Source: Tissierellia bacterium | Lineage (GTDB): Bacteria; Bacillota_A; Clostridia; Tissierellales; Peptoniphilaceae | Assembly: GCA_012513395.1 (NCBI GenBank) | Contig: JAAZCH010000215.1 | Span: 1 to 28,961, forward strand | Reading direction: 5' to 3' | Length of the DNA stretch: 28,961 bases | In this document: positions 1 to 9,024 of the stretch, one piece after another | Numbering within the stretch: position 1 is the stretch's first letter | Layout: every line of letters begins with the position of its first letter | Notes under the pieces: generated by a model | Databases searched by the model: none | What the model saw: only the letters and a program-made list of their open reading frames with translations | What the model was told of the DNA's origin: nothing | Made by a program: the position numbers and the translations under genes

Positions 1-1
1 A

Positions 2-1183
2 AAGAAAATGCAAGAAATGGATTTAACTCCATGGGACATAGAATCCATTCAAGATATAAAAAAATTGCCATTTACAACTAAAACTGACTTAAGGGACAAT
101 TATCCCTATGGACTATTTGCAAAACCTCAATCAGAGATAGTTAGAGTTCATGCGTCTTCAGGAACATCTGGTAAAGCTACAATAGTAGGCTATACACCCA
201 AAGACATAGAAATTTGGAAGGAATGTGTAACCAGAGTATTGTCTATGGCGGGAATTGGAAAAAATGATACGATGCAAGTTTCCTATGGATATGGATTGTT
301 TACAGGAGGACTTGGTCTACATTATGGTGCAGAAAATTTGGGGTGTACAGTTATTCCCATGTCCACTACCAGCACAAAAAAACAAATAGAAATGATGGAA
401 GATTTAAATTGTACATCTATTGCATGTACGCCATCATATTTAATGCATCTTGCAGAGACTATCGAATCGGAAGGCAAGCTTTCAAAATTAAAACTTAAAT
501 CAGCAATTTGCGGAGGCGAGCCTTGGACTGACAATATGAGGATAAAAATTGAATATCAACTGGGCATAAAAGCATATGATATATATGGGCTATCGGAAAT
601 AATGGGACCCGGTGTAGCAGCAGACTGTGAATATCACACGGGACTTCACATTTACGAAGATCATTTTTATCCAGAAGTATTAAATCCAGAAACCTTAGAA
701 CCTGTAGGAGAAGGAGAAATTGGTGAATTAGTAATCACTACATTGACTAAGGAAGGATTTCCCCTCATTAGATACAGAACGAAGGATTTAACTTCCATCA
801 ATTATGACAAATGTGAGTGTGGCAGAACTCATGCTAGAATTTCCAAATTTACCGGACGTTCAGATGATATGCTAGTTATTCGCGGAGTAAATGTATTCCC
901 ATCACAAATAGAAGCAGCCTTATTGGACTTGGGAGAAACACCTCATTACCAAATAATCGTAGATAGAATTAATAATATGGACGTCTTTGAATTACTAGTA
1001 GAAGTTGATGACAAATTCTTCAGTGACGAAGTACGTCAACTTGAACAAAAACGTCAAGAGATCTCAAAAGGACTTAGAGACACTTTGGGATTAAATGTGA
1101 AGGTACGATTGGTAGAACCTAGAACTATAGAAAGAACATCGGGCAAAGCACAAAGAGTTATTGATAAGCGTATTTATGACTAA
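2..1183 (+). CDS. paaK: phenylacetate-CoA ligase (AMP-forming), 5'-truncated by the window edge
   Basis: This adenylate-forming enzyme activates phenylacetate or a related aryl acid with ATP and CoA. The reading frame is open to the window edge (two Lys codons precede the first Met at 8). Family members have about 40 more N-terminal residues, so I treat it as partial rather than starting at 8. Visible signatures are the phosphate-binding loop HASSGTSGKAT (near residue 50 after the first Met), the adenylate motif YGLSE, the acid/base motif YRTKDL, and the C-terminal lid with GRSDDML and a Lys near the end (ERTSGKAQR). The tandem-ACT gene 12 nt downstream is a usual partner. In anaerobes this pair often follows indolepyruvate:ferredoxin oxidoreductase genes in aromatic amino-acid fermentation; those would lie outside the window. 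The exact acid substrate cannot be read from sequence. Confidence 0.9.
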   Translation, partial: KKMQEMDLTPWDIESIQDIKKLPFTTKTDLRDNYPYGLFAKPQSEIVRVHASSGTSGKATIVGYTPKDIEIWKECVTRVLSMAGIGKNDTMQVSYGYGLFTGGLGLHYGAENLGCTVIPMSTTSTKKQIEMMEDLNCTSIACTPSYLMHLAETIESEGKLSKLKLKSAICGGEPWTDNMRIKIEYQLGIKAYDIYGLSEIMGPGVAADCEYHTGLHIYEDHFYPEVLNPETLEPVGEGEIGELVITTLTKEGFPLIRYRTKDLTSINYDKCECGRTHARISKFTGRSDDMLVIRGVNVFPSQIEAALLDLGETPHYQIIVDRINNMDVFELLVEVDDKFFSDEVRQLEQKRQEISKGLRDTLGLNVKVRLVEPRTIERTSGKAQRVIDKRIYD

Positions 1184-1195
1184 AGGAGGAAAATT

Positions 1196-1606
1196 TTGAC
1201 TAAACAATTGACAGTATTTATAGAAAACAAAAAAGGCTCCTTGACAGAAGTGACTAAAATTTTAAAAGACAGGGGAATAAATATTTTTAGTTTTTCCCTT
1301 GCAGATACAGAGAATTTTGGTTTATTGAGAATGGTAGTTACAAATCCTGAAGAAGCTCTTAAAGCTTTGAAAGAAAATTATTTCTCAGTTAGCATTACAG
1401 ATGTTTTTGTAGTTTCTCTTAAAAATGAACCCGGAAGCTTGAATAAAATACTCAGTTTAATTGAGCATCTAGATGTTCAGTACATGTATATGTATGCCAA
1501 TAGGGATGATATAGCAGGAGCAGTTTTTAAAATATCTCAAAAAGAAGAAGCAATAAAAATATTTGAAGAAAATGGATATGAATTAATTGAAGCAAATATA
1601 GAATAG
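1196..1606 (+). CDS. tandem ACT-domain protein, partner of phenylacetate-CoA ligase
   Basis: A 136-residue protein made almost entirely of two ACT domains (about residues 1-66 and 67-136). Both begin with the typical strand-turn-helix: FIENKKGSLTEVTKIL and SLKNEPGSLNKILSLI. ACT domains bind small ligands, usually amino acids, at the Gly-containing turn. There is no catalytic domain, so the role is probably sensing or regulation of aromatic amino-acid breakdown together with the adjacent ligase. The start is TTG at 1196, preceded by a strong AGGAGG at 1184-1189. No ATG lies near the domain start. A terminator follows directly, so this is the last gene of its operon. Confidence 0.85.
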   Translation: MTKQLTVFIENKKGSLTEVTKILKDRGINIFSFSLADTENFGLLRMVVTNPEEALKALKENYFSVSITDVFVVSLKNEPGSLNKILSLIEHLDVQYMYMYANRDDIAGAVFKISQKEEAIKIFEENGYELIEANIE

Positions 1607-1611
1607 TAAAT

Positions 1612-1639
1612 AAAGAGAGCTTAAAAAGCTCTCTTTTTT
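1612..1639 (+). terminator. Rho-independent terminator after the ACT gene
   Basis: A perfect 10-bp stem (1612-1621 with 1627-1636) has a 5-nt loop (taaaa) and runs into T residues. It starts 5 nt after the ACT stop codon and separates the ligase operon from the nfeD operon. Confidence 0.9.
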
Positions 1640-1781
1640 GCATAAATTTAACAAATATTTAGAATGTTAGATAAAAAATAGGGTATTATGTTAATAAGAA
1701 AATTAATCATTTTATTTTAAACATTAAAATAATTAATAACTTTTTAAATTTATTCTTTAATATCAAGGGAGGTGTTAAGAA

Positions 1782-3074
1782 TTGAAGAGAAATGGTTTAA
1801 GAATTTTAACTCTATTGTTGGTTCTATTACTAGGGTTTTCCACTATATCCTTAGCTGAAACTGAAAATGAGTTAGTATTCGTAATTCCTGTGCGTGAAGA
1901 AATAACCAGAGCTACTCAACGTTATATTCATTTAGCAATTCAAGAAGCAGAAGATTTAAATGCAGATATGATACTTTTTGAATTAGACACATATGGTGGA
2001 TTAGTCGATGCTACAGAAAAAATAAAAAACGACATAATCAAAACCGATATTGAAACTACATGTTTTATCGACAATAAAGCTGAGTCAGCAGGAGTCTTGT
2101 TTGCAATTTCCAATGACAATATTATTATGAATCCATATGGGACTATAGGTTCTGCAGAAACTATTCCCAATACTGAAAAGATATTGTCTATGTGGAAATC
2201 TATGCTGAGAAATGTAGCTCAGAACAAGGGGAGAGATCCTGACATTATAGAAGCTATGGCTGACGTAGATGTCGTTATTAATGGCATTAGCGAACAAGGA
2301 AAGTTGTTGAATCTTACGGCTCAGGAAGCTCTTGAATTTGGAATTGCTGATGGCATTGCTAGCAATCAAGAAGAGGTTTTAGCATTTTTAGGTATGGAAA
2401 ATGCTAGAGTTCAAACAGTTGAAGAAGATTGGTCTACCAAATTTGGAAAACTTGTATCTACACAGTGGATAAGTAGCCTGTTACTGATAGTGGGATTTTT
2501 AGGACTAATAATTGAATTTTTCGTACCAGGATTTGGTTTACCAGGAATTATCGGCGGTATTTCCCTATTCTTGTTCTTTGGGGGAAATCTTATGGTAGGA
2601 AATGCTAGCTGGTTTTCCATAATGTTTTTTGTTGTAGGAGTAGTTTTCTTGGTAATAGAAGCATTTATTCCAGGATTTGGGTTGCCGGGAATAGCTGGAA
2701 TTATCCTTACAATATTTGGAATTGCCACATCAATGCAATCACTGCAACAAGCCTTTACTGCTATATTAATGGCTTTGGTAATAGCAATTATTGCAGTAGT
2801 GATAATATTTAAGTATGGATTAAATAGCAGGACATTCCAAAGTATAACCTTGGAATCTACAATTAAGGGATCTTCAAATGTTAATGTTGAAGAAAAAAAA
2901 TTAGCTCAAATTGGGGACGTAGGCTTTGCTGCAACCATGATGCGACCTACGGGTTTTATCGAGATTGGTGAAAATAGATTTGACGCAACTGCAATATCAA
3001 ATTATATTGCAAAAGGTGCTGCTATCGAAGTTATTCGAATAGAAGGCAGCAAAATAGTCGTAAAGGAGATATGA
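1782..3074 (+). CDS. nfeD: NfeD-family membrane-bound serine protease (long form)
   Basis: A 430-residue member of the ClpP-class membrane protease family (B. subtilis YqeZ/NfeD1b type). A signal peptide spans about 1-25 (hydrophobic run ending SLA). A ClpP-like domain spans about 30-215, with the nucleophile candidate Ser102 in AESAG and a candidate general-base Lys at 133 (family: Ser-Lys dyad). Four to five membrane segments lie at about 225-345, with two similar PGFGLPG turns. A soluble NfeD OB-fold ends the protein ([18 protein letters not shown] onward). The family partners with stomatin/flotillin proteins in membrane microdomain organisation, and floA begins 1 nt after the stop here. 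The start is TTG at 1782, with AAGGGAGGTG at 1765-1774 spaced 7 nt; no ATG fits. Protease activity itself is inferred. Confidence 0.9.
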   Translation: MKRNGLRILTLLLVLLLGFSTISLAETENELVFVIPVREEITRATQRYIHLAIQEAEDLNADMILFELDTYGGLVDATEKIKNDIIKTDIETTCFIDNKAESAGVLFAISNDNIIMNPYGTIGSAETIPNTEKILSMWKSMLRNVAQNKGRDPDIIEAMADVDVVINGISEQGKLLNLTAQEALEFGIADGIASNQEEVLAFLGMENARVQTVEEDWSTKFGKLVSTQWISSLLLIVGFLGLIIEFFVPGFGLPGIIGGISLFLFFGGNLMVGNASWFSIMFFVVGVVFLVIEAFIPGFGLPGIAGIILTIFGIATSMQSLQQAFTAILMALVIAIIAVVIIFKYGLNSRTFQSITLESTIKGSSNVNVEEKKLAQIGDVGFAATMMRPTGFIEIGENRFDATAISNYIAKGAAIEVIRIEGSKIVVKEI

Positions 3075-3075
3075 T

Positions 3076-4074
3076 ATGATAGGATTTGAATCAATATTGA
3101 CAATTTTTGGAATTTTAGTAATAGGTTTTTTAATCATAATGTTTTTTACTTTCATTCCGATAGGTTTATGGGTAACTGCATTTTTCTCAGGTGTTAGGAT
3201 AAAGCTGTCCACTTTGGTAGGAATGAGACTTAGAAGGGTTGTACCTAGCAACATAGTTAATCCTTTGATTAAAGCTACAAAAGCTGGATTGGATTTGGAC
3301 ATTGAAGAAATGGAAGCTCACTATTTAGCAGGAGGTAATATCAATACCTTGGTAGATGCATTAATTGCTGCTCAAAGGGCAAATATTCCTCTAGTATTTG
3401 AAAGGGCTGCTGCTATAGATTTAGCAGGTAGAAATGTTCTTGAGGCTGTTCAAGTAAGTGTAAATCCAAAAGTGATAGAGACGCCAAATATTTCAGCTGT
3501 AGCACAAGATGGTATAGAAGTAATTGTAAAAGCAAGGGTAACTGTAAGGGCTAATATAGATAGATTAGTTGGAGGAGCTGGCGAAGAAACCATTATTGCA
3601 AGAGTAGGAGAAGGTATTGTAACTACAGTAGGTTCCTCAAGATCTTATAAGCAAGTTTTGGAAGATCCAGACAACATCTCTAAAGTTGTTTTGGAAAAGG
3701 GGCTAGACTCAGGTACTGCATTTGAAATTTTATCTATAGATATAGCTGACGTAGACGTAGCTAGAAATATAGGTGCAAAATTGCAAGCAGACCAAGCTGC
3801 AGCTGACAAAAAAATAGCTGAAGCAAAAGCTTCTGAACGTAGAGCCATGGCTCTTGCTAGAGAACAAGAAATGAAAGCTCAAGTTGTAGAAATGAGAGCC
3901 AAAGTAGTGGAAAGTGAATCAGAAGTACCTCTTGCTCTAGCTGAAGCACTTAGAGAAGGAAAAATGGGAGTTATGGACTATTATAATATGAGAAATATTA
4001 TGGCTGATACTGATATGAGAACTTCCATAGCAAAGGCAGACGAAAAACTAGACGATTCAACCAAGATAGAATAG
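3076..4074 (+). CDS. floA: flotillin-like membrane scaffold protein FloA
   Basis: A 332-residue flotillin (B. subtilis YqfA/FloA type) that scaffolds functional membrane microdomains. It has an N-terminal membrane hairpin at about 7-35, then the SPFH-like domain with the family-typical segments [35 protein letters not shown] and [21 protein letters not shown] long Ala/Glu/Lys-rich coiled coil follows (about 240-290), rich in EAKA-type repeats. Length matches the family (about 330). It is tightly coupled to nfeD: the nfeD TGA at 3072-3074 is followed by one base and then ATG at 3076, with its Shine-Dalgarno (aaggaga) inside the nfeD end. This is the standard NfeD-FloA pairing. Confidence 0.95.
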   Translation: MIGFESILTIFGILVIGFLIIMFFTFIPIGLWVTAFFSGVRIKLSTLVGMRLRRVVPSNIVNPLIKATKAGLDLDIEEMEAHYLAGGNINTLVDALIAAQRANIPLVFERAAAIDLAGRNVLEAVQVSVNPKVIETPNISAVAQDGIEVIVKARVTVRANIDRLVGGAGEETIIARVGEGIVTTVGSSRSYKQVLEDPDNISKVVLEKGLDSGTAFEILSIDIADVDVARNIGAKLQADQAAADKKIAEAKASERRAMALAREQEMKAQVVEMRAKVVESESEVPLALAEALREGKMGVMDYYNMRNIMADTDMRTSIAKADEKLDDSTKIE

Positions 4075-4087
4075 GATGTGATTGAGT

Positions 4088-4723
4088 ATGGATTTTTTTG
4101 AAGCTATAATCCTTTTTATGATTGTAAGGGGAGTGATAAACCTCTTTGGAGCTTCTAAAAAGAAATCATCATCTAAAGAAAAAAGGTCATCTCAGACTCA
4201 ATTTCAACCTAGAACTCCAAATAAATCAAGCTCTCAAAACCCCTATCAGACAAAGGCAAAAGAACAAAGGGGAAGGGACTTAACTTCAATTTTGTCAAAT
4301 TTACAAAAACAATTTGAAGAACTAGAAGGTCAAAGTAAATCAACTAGCAAAAAGACAAGTTATGCAGAAACTGTAGTGAGTCAAGACAAATCTAGAGGTA
4401 AAGATGTTCAAATTTTAAAACCCCAGATTCTTAAAACAAATAACAAAGGCCGATTGGACGAACTTTATGAAGGCATGGGAGATTTGGCTGAAGAAAAAAT
4501 TACGGTAGAAGAGATGGAAGATTATCAAGAAGCTTTGTACGGCGATTTAGACGATGATTCTCTGTTTGACTATGATGCTCCGATGGACATGGAAGCAGAA
4601 TGGGAGTCTGATGAAGCTGCTAAGATAATCGATATACTTGAAGACAAGGAAGCTTTGTTAGATTTGAAAACTGCAATAATATTCAGTGAGATTTTAGGAA
4701 AACCTGTCTCAATGAGAAAATAA
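4088..4723 (+). CDS. uncharacterised membrane-anchored acidic protein in the nfeD-floA operon
   Basis: I do not recognise a named family. With the chosen ATG start it is 211 residues. An N-terminal hydrophobic segment (about 3-20, DFFEAIILFMIVRGVINLF) is followed by a Lys/Ser/Gln-rich low-complexity linker (24-70), a short amphipathic stretch with coiled-coil potential (SILSNLQKQFEELEG) and a strongly acidic middle. The C-terminus, TAIIFSEILGKPVSMR, resembles a short SEILGPP-type C-terminal motif that I recall from other Firmicute hypothetical proteins. A TTG at 4082 would extend it, but the SD-like aggatgtga (4073-4081) abuts that TTG and sits 6 nt before the ATG at 4088, so ATG is preferred. 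Position just after floA suggests a role at FloA/NfeD membrane sites; this is inference. Confidence 0.75.
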   Translation: MDFFEAIILFMIVRGVINLFGASKKKSSSKEKRSSQTQFQPRTPNKSSSQNPYQTKAKEQRGRDLTSILSNLQKQFEELEGQSKSTSKKTSYAETVVSQDKSRGKDVQILKPQILKTNNKGRLDELYEGMGDLAEEKITVEEMEDYQEALYGDLDDDSLFDYDAPMDMEAEWESDEAAKIIDILEDKEALLDLKTAIIFSEILGKPVSMRK

Positions 4724-4730
4724 TAAATTT

Positions 4731-4771
4731 AAGTGATATCTTTATTTTCAGGTATCACTTTTATATTTTTT
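4731..4771 (+). terminator. Rho-independent terminator after the floA operon
   Basis: A 10-bp stem (4731-4740 with 4751-4760, one G-T wobble) has a 10-nt loop and is followed by the T-rich tract ttatatttttt. It starts 7 nt after the stop at 4723. The loop is large, so efficiency may be moderate. Confidence 0.75.
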
Positions 4772-4787
4772 ACAAATTTCTTAAATC

Positions 4788-4817
4788 TTGCATTACTTTG
4801 ATAATATGTAGTAAAAT
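4788..4817 (+). promoter_or_regulatory. candidate sigma-A promoter for the phoH-nif3 block
   Basis: TTGCAT (4788-4793) and TAAAAT (4812-4817) are spaced 18 bp, between the terminator and phoH. A TATAAT at 4817-4822 overlaps but has no fitting -35. This gap is the only obvious place for a promoter driving the first part of the long housekeeping operon. Confidence 0.45.
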
Positions 4818-4850
4818 ATAATAAGAAAAAATGGGAATTGAGAGGTAAAA

Positions 4851-5822
4851 ATGGCAGAATTTTATCATAAAATAGATGTTAATATAAGCGATCCAAAAAT
4901 TTTATCCCAATTGTTTGGGAAACTAGATGAAAATGTAAAACTAATTGAAAGTCATTACGATATTAAGATTAGGCTAGAGGATGGATTTTTATCTGTTATG
5001 GGCGAAGATGAAGAAATGGTGATGATGGCAGATAAGATACTGTCTACCATATTAAAAATTTTAATCAATCAAAAATCCATCGGCATAAGAGATATTGAAT
5101 ATATAATTGAGCAAAGCGAAAAATTTCCCGAAGAAGATTTATCAAAACCTTATAATCAAGCAATAGTATATTCTTCTACTGGAAAAGTCATTAGACCAAA
5201 AACCATTGGACAAAAACGATATATTGATGCTATTGGAAATAACAATGTGACTTTTGGCATAGGGCCTGCTGGTACGGGTAAAACTTATTTAGCAGTGGCT
5301 ATGGCTGTAAAAGCATTTAAAGCTAAAGAAGTGGCTAGAATAATACTTACTAGACCTGCAGTAGAGGCCGGAGAGAGTTTGGGGTTTTTGCCTGGCGATA
5401 TGCAAATGAAGGTAGATCCATATCTTAGACCACTTTATGATGCTATATTTGATATGTTAGGAGCAGATTCCTTTCACGATTTAGTGGAAAAAAACATTAT
5501 AGAAGTTGCTCCTTTAGCATATATGAGAGGTAGAACACTAGATAATGCATATATAATTTTAGACGAAGCTCAAAACACAACAAACGAACAGATGAAAATG
5601 TTTTTAACCAGACTCGGACATGGCTCCAAAGCTATAGTTAATGGTGACATAACTCAAATTGACTTGAAAAAAGGACAAAAATCTGGATTGGTGGAAGTAA
5701 TAAAAATTTTAAAAGATATTAAGGGCGTAGAATTTGTTTTCTTGGAGAAATCAGATATAGTTCGTCATAGAGTCGTGCAAAGTATTATAGAGGCGTATGA
5801 GAGGGCAGAAAAAAATAGGTGA
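4851..5822 (+). CDS. phoH: PhoH-family ATPase
   Basis: A 323-residue PhoH/YbeZ-type P-loop NTPase, likely cytoplasmic and RNA-related. The N-terminal ~100 residues look KH-like. The PhoH ATPase core has Walker A GPAGTGKT at 138-145, Walker B YIILDEA at 234-240, and the family motif VNGDITQIDL (263-272). The family is commonly paired with the endoribonuclease YbeY, which lies two genes downstream, as in many bacteria. Start at ATG 4851 has agaggta 5 nt upstream. In B. subtilis the sporulation genes yqfC and yqfD precede phoH; here phoH is directly preceded by a terminator and promoter. The biochemical function remains poorly defined in the family. Confidence 0.95.
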   Translation: MAEFYHKIDVNISDPKILSQLFGKLDENVKLIESHYDIKIRLEDGFLSVMGEDEEMVMMADKILSTILKILINQKSIGIRDIEYIIEQSEKFPEEDLSKPYNQAIVYSSTGKVIRPKTIGQKRYIDAIGNNNVTFGIGPAGTGKTYLAVAMAVKAFKAKEVARIILTRPAVEAGESLGFLPGDMQMKVDPYLRPLYDAIFDMLGADSFHDLVEKNIIEVAPLAYMRGRTLDNAYIILDEAQNTTNEQMKMFLTRLGHGSKAIVNGDITQIDLKKGQKSGLVEVIKILKDIKGVEFVFLEKSDIVRHRVVQSIIEAYERAEKNR

Positions 5823-5828
5823 GGCTAA

Positions 5829-7844
5829 ATGAAGACAAATAGTAGAAAAAAATTAAATATAATTGCTCTATTAGTTTATTCATTGACCTTATTATTAATA
5901 TTTAACATTTTTTACAAAGAAGCTACAAATATTTCCCTAGGTGAAGTAGTGGCAGAAAATATAGTTTCTAAAGAAACTTTTGAAAATAAAGAAGCTACAG
6001 AGTTGAAGAAAGCACAAGCTAGGAATTCTGTAGCAAATGTCTACAAAGTTATACCTAATATCTCCATTGAAACCAAAAATAAAATATCTAATTTGAATAA
6101 ATCCATAGGGGAACTTAGATACACTAGGGACATGACAAAAGCGGAAAAATTGAGATATTTAAAATCCAATAGTCCATTGATATTGGAAGATAGCTCTTTC
6201 GAATTTTTAATTGCAGCTAATACCGAAGTCATAAGTAATATTGTATCTATTTCTACTGATTTACTTTCTGGAACTTTTAACAGAGGCGTAAGAGAAAGTA
6301 ATTTGTCTTCAGAGTTGGAGTTACTAATTGCATCTGTAGATGATTTGGAGAAAAAAGAGAAGGCCAACAGGGTTATAAAAAATATATTGACTAGTGCTTT
6401 GATTCCCAACGAGATTATAGACGATGAAAGAACTGCTCAATTAAAAGCTCAAGCAGAAGAACAAGTCGAACCAGTAATTGTTGAAACAGGCGATATAATT
6501 TTATTAAAAGGTGAAACTATTACCGAAGATAAGCTAGATCTATTGTTACTATCTGGCAATAAAGTTACGGATGGGAATATGGATGTGTTTTTTAGATTTG
6601 CTCCCTATATCTTCATCATCATATTGACATTTATTTATACTTTATATCTATATACATTGGAAGAGACGATATATCTTTCTTCAAAATTTTATATTTTATT
6701 ATTAAGCAATCTTTTGGGAATTTTAATGAGCGTGACATTAAGCAATATCAGTATCGTACTTATTCCAGCTCTTTTAATAGCTTTAATAGTTAGTTTTTAT
6801 ATAGATAGAGGTGTGGTATTGATAAATGGACTTTATTTAAGCATTCTAATCTCTTATTTTGAGGACATTAGTGTAGCTGGCTTCATTTATTTAAACTTAA
6901 TAGGAATATTGGTAGTTATTTTTGCAAATAAAAAAAATACAAGATACACTAATTTTGTGGTTTCTGTTGGAGTGACTTTGGCATCTGCAATTTTATATAA
7001 TATATTGACATTTAACCATATGGAAGATTTTAGTTTTTGGTTAAATATATTACTTGCAGCAGGAACGGGGATTGTGTATATGATTCTTGCCATTGGAATG
7101 AGCTTTATTTGGGAAAATGCTTTTAAAATACTCACTCCCAATCGACTACAAGAACTGTCAGATACGAATCAGCCATTATTAAAACTTTTAGTAGAAAAGG
7201 CACCGGGGACTTATCAACATTCACTTATGGTTTCCAACTTAGCTGAAAGTGCTGCAATGGAAATAGGCGCGGATTATCAATTGGTCAAAGCTGGTGCCCT
7301 ATATCACGATATAGGCAAGCTTACTAATCCTGAATATTTTAAAGAAAATCAATTTGGGATTGAAAATCCCCATAACGAATTGGCTCCCATAGAGAGTGCC
7401 AAGATAATTCTAGGACATGTGGAGAATGGGAAATTATTGGCGAAAAAATACGGATTGCCTCAAAAAATCGTTACATTTATAGAAGAACATCACGGAGACA
7501 CGATGGTAAGCTACTTTTATTACCAAGCAAAATTAGATGATGACGATGTAGACGAAAGTCCTTTTAAATACAAAGGAAAGAAACCTCAAACTGTTGAGAC
7601 GGCAATAGTGATGATGGCGGATTCTTGTGAAGCAGCAGTTCGTTCAATAAAAAATAAGACAGAACAAAACATTATTGAGATGATAAATAATGTAGTAGAT
7701 GGTAAAATAAAGGATAGGCAATTTATAGAGTGTGATTTAAGTTTTTCAGATGTGGAAAAGATTAAGGCAGATATGTTTAAAAGTTTGAAAAGCATTTATC
7801 ATGAAAGAATTGAATACCCATCTGAGGAGATTGAGACGATATGA
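5829..7844 (+). CDS. pgpH: 7TM-HD cyclic-di-AMP phosphodiesterase, PgpH type
   Basis: A 671-residue membrane enzyme (B. subtilis YqfF/PgpH family) that hydrolyses c-di-AMP to pApA and so affects osmotic and cell-wall homeostasis. Order: a first membrane segment at about 12-28, a large extracellular 7TMR-HDED domain (about 30-255), seven predicted membrane helices (about 258-440), then a cytoplasmic HD domain. Metal-ligand motifs are visible: His464 in TYQHSLMV, His493-Asp494 in LYHDIGKL, and later FIEEHHGD, matching the HDIG subtype. It starts 6 nt after phoH and its stop overlaps ybeY by 4 nt (ATGA), so translation is coupled. The phoH-pgpH-ybeY order is conserved in Firmicutes. Confidence 0.95.
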   Translation: MKTNSRKKLNIIALLVYSLTLLLIFNIFYKEATNISLGEVVAENIVSKETFENKEATELKKAQARNSVANVYKVIPNISIETKNKISNLNKSIGELRYTRDMTKAEKLRYLKSNSPLILEDSSFEFLIAANTEVISNIVSISTDLLSGTFNRGVRESNLSSELELLIASVDDLEKKEKANRVIKNILTSALIPNEIIDDERTAQLKAQAEEQVEPVIVETGDIILLKGETITEDKLDLLLLSGNKVTDGNMDVFFRFAPYIFIIILTFIYTLYLYTLEETIYLSSKFYILLLSNLLGILMSVTLSNISIVLIPALLIALIVSFYIDRGVVLINGLYLSILISYFEDISVAGFIYLNLIGILVVIFANKKNTRYTNFVVSVGVTLASAILYNILTFNHMEDFSFWLNILLAAGTGIVYMILAIGMSFIWENAFKILTPNRLQELSDTNQPLLKLLVEKAPGTYQHSLMVSNLAESAAMEIGADYQLVKAGALYHDIGKLTNPEYFKENQFGIENPHNELAPIESAKIILGHVENGKLLAKKYGLPQKIVTFIEEHHGDTMVSYFYYQAKLDDDDVDESPFKYKGKKPQTVETAIVMMADSCEAAVRSIKNKTEQNIIEMINNVVDGKIKDRQFIECDLSFSDVEKIKADMFKSLKSIYHERIEYPSEEIETI

Positions 7845-8287
7845 TAGAGATAATACTTTCTAATGAAACCGAAGAAGAATTAAAAGAAAATTACGAGTCC
7901 ATAATTAACATTGCTATTAATAAAGTGGGGGAAATTATGGAGTTAAAAGGCGATTGGGAAGTTAGTGTTTCTATTGTAAACCCAGAAGAGATTCGCATGT
8001 TAAATAGTGAGTACAGAGGGGTGGACGAGATAACAGACGTCTTGTCATTTCCTCTAGACTTCGATGTGGATGTGCCTATGAAAATGCTAGGAGATATAGT
8101 AATTAATCTAGAAAAAATTAAATCTCAAGCATTAGAATTTAATCATTCAGAAGAGAGAGAGTTGTCCTATTTGACTGTCCACAGCATGCTTCATCTATTA
8201 GGTTTTGACCATATAGATGAAGAAGATAGAGTGGAGATGCGAAAAAAAGAAAATGAAATTATGGAAGAATTGGGAATTTTGAGATGA
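7841..8287 (+). CDS. ybeY: endoribonuclease YbeY (rRNA maturation factor)
   Basis: A 148-residue single-strand endoribonuclease involved in 16S rRNA 3' maturation and ribosome quality control. The diagnostic zinc site is complete: His114, His118 and His124 in HSMLHLLGFDH. The other hallmark, YRGVDEITDVLSFPL (58-72), is also present. Length is normal for the family. The ATG overlaps the pgpH stop, and its own TGA overlaps the dgkA start (ATGA), giving tight translational coupling within the operon. Confidence 0.96.
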   Translation: MIEIILSNETEEELKENYESIINIAINKVGEIMELKGDWEVSVSIVNPEEIRMLNSEYRGVDEITDVLSFPLDFDVDVPMKMLGDIVINLEKIKSQALEFNHSEERELSYLTVHSMLHLLGFDHIDEEDRVEMRKKENEIMEELGILR

Positions 8288-9009
8288 AAAGAGATTATAA
8301 ACAAAATTTTCTGTTAAACTTAATAGATTCGTTCAATTATGCAATTAATGGTTTGATCACAGCAGTGGGTACTGAAAGAAACATAAAAATTCACTATGGG
8401 ACAGCTATTATAGTGCTTTTTAGCTCACTATTTTTTGATTTAAGCAGAGTAGAATATATGATACTTATAATCACGATAACCTTAGTTATTGTTACGGAAT
8501 TGGTTAATACGTCTATAGAAAAAACTATTGATATGATAACGGAAGATTTTCATCCCATGGCCAAGATAGTAAAAGACATAGCAGCAGGTGCAGTATTATT
8601 AGCAGCTATAAATTCAGTGGCAGTAGGTTATTTATTATTTTTTGACAGACTAGATGTGGTAAGATCAGTAGTAATTTTTAGGATAACTAATTCATCAAGT
8701 CATTTAACTTTAGTTGCAATTTTACTAGTATTGGTTTTAACCGTGGGACTCAAGGCGTTTTTTCATAAATTCAGCAAGGGCACTCCATTACAAGGTGGAG
8801 CTGTGAGCGGACACTCATCCCTTGCATTTTGTTCGGCTACAATAATCTCTACAATGTCAGAAAATATAATAATAACCATCTTGGCATTTATTATGGCTCT
8901 TTTGGTGGCAGAAAGCAGAGTAGAGGGAAAGATTCACTCCACTTTAGAAGTGGTGGCAGGAGCAGTGCTGGGAATATTGATAGGAATATTGATATTTCAA
9001 ATTTTATAA
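8284..9009 (+). CDS. dgkA: DgkA-type undecaprenol/diacylglycerol kinase fused to a PAP2-like phosphatase domain
   Basis: A 241-residue two-domain membrane protein. Residues 1-120 are a DgkA-type kinase with three membrane helices and the conserved elements ERNIKIH (31-37), TELVNTSIEK (71-80) and HPMAKIVKDIAAGA (90-103). In Gram-positives such kinases usually act on undecaprenol. Residues about 135-241 form a PAP2-like phosphatase: GGAVSGHSSL (171-180) corresponds to the PSGH motif, and SRVEGKIHSTLE (211-222) to SRx5Hx3D, with Glu222 in place of the usual Asp. A single-domain kinase is about 130 residues, so this is a true fusion. The two activities would bear on the lipid-carrier phosphate pool. 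The gene sits between ybeY and era, the usual dgkA position. Confidence 0.88.
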   Translation: MKRDYKQNFLLNLIDSFNYAINGLITAVGTERNIKIHYGTAIIVLFSSLFFDLSRVEYMILIITITLVIVTELVNTSIEKTIDMITEDFHPMAKIVKDIAAGAVLLAAINSVAVGYLLFFDRLDVVRSVVIFRITNSSSHLTLVAILLVLVLTVGLKAFFHKFSKGTPLQGGAVSGHSSLAFCSATIISTMSENIIITILAFIMALLVAESRVEGKIHSTLEVVAGAVLGILIGILIFQIL

Positions 9010-9024
9010 AACAAGGAGAAACAT

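Noticed and set aside
8..8. ATG at position 8 as the true start of the phenylacetate-CoA ligase gene
   Set aside because: The frame is open to the window edge, no ribosome site precedes it, and the family has about 40 further N-terminal residues.
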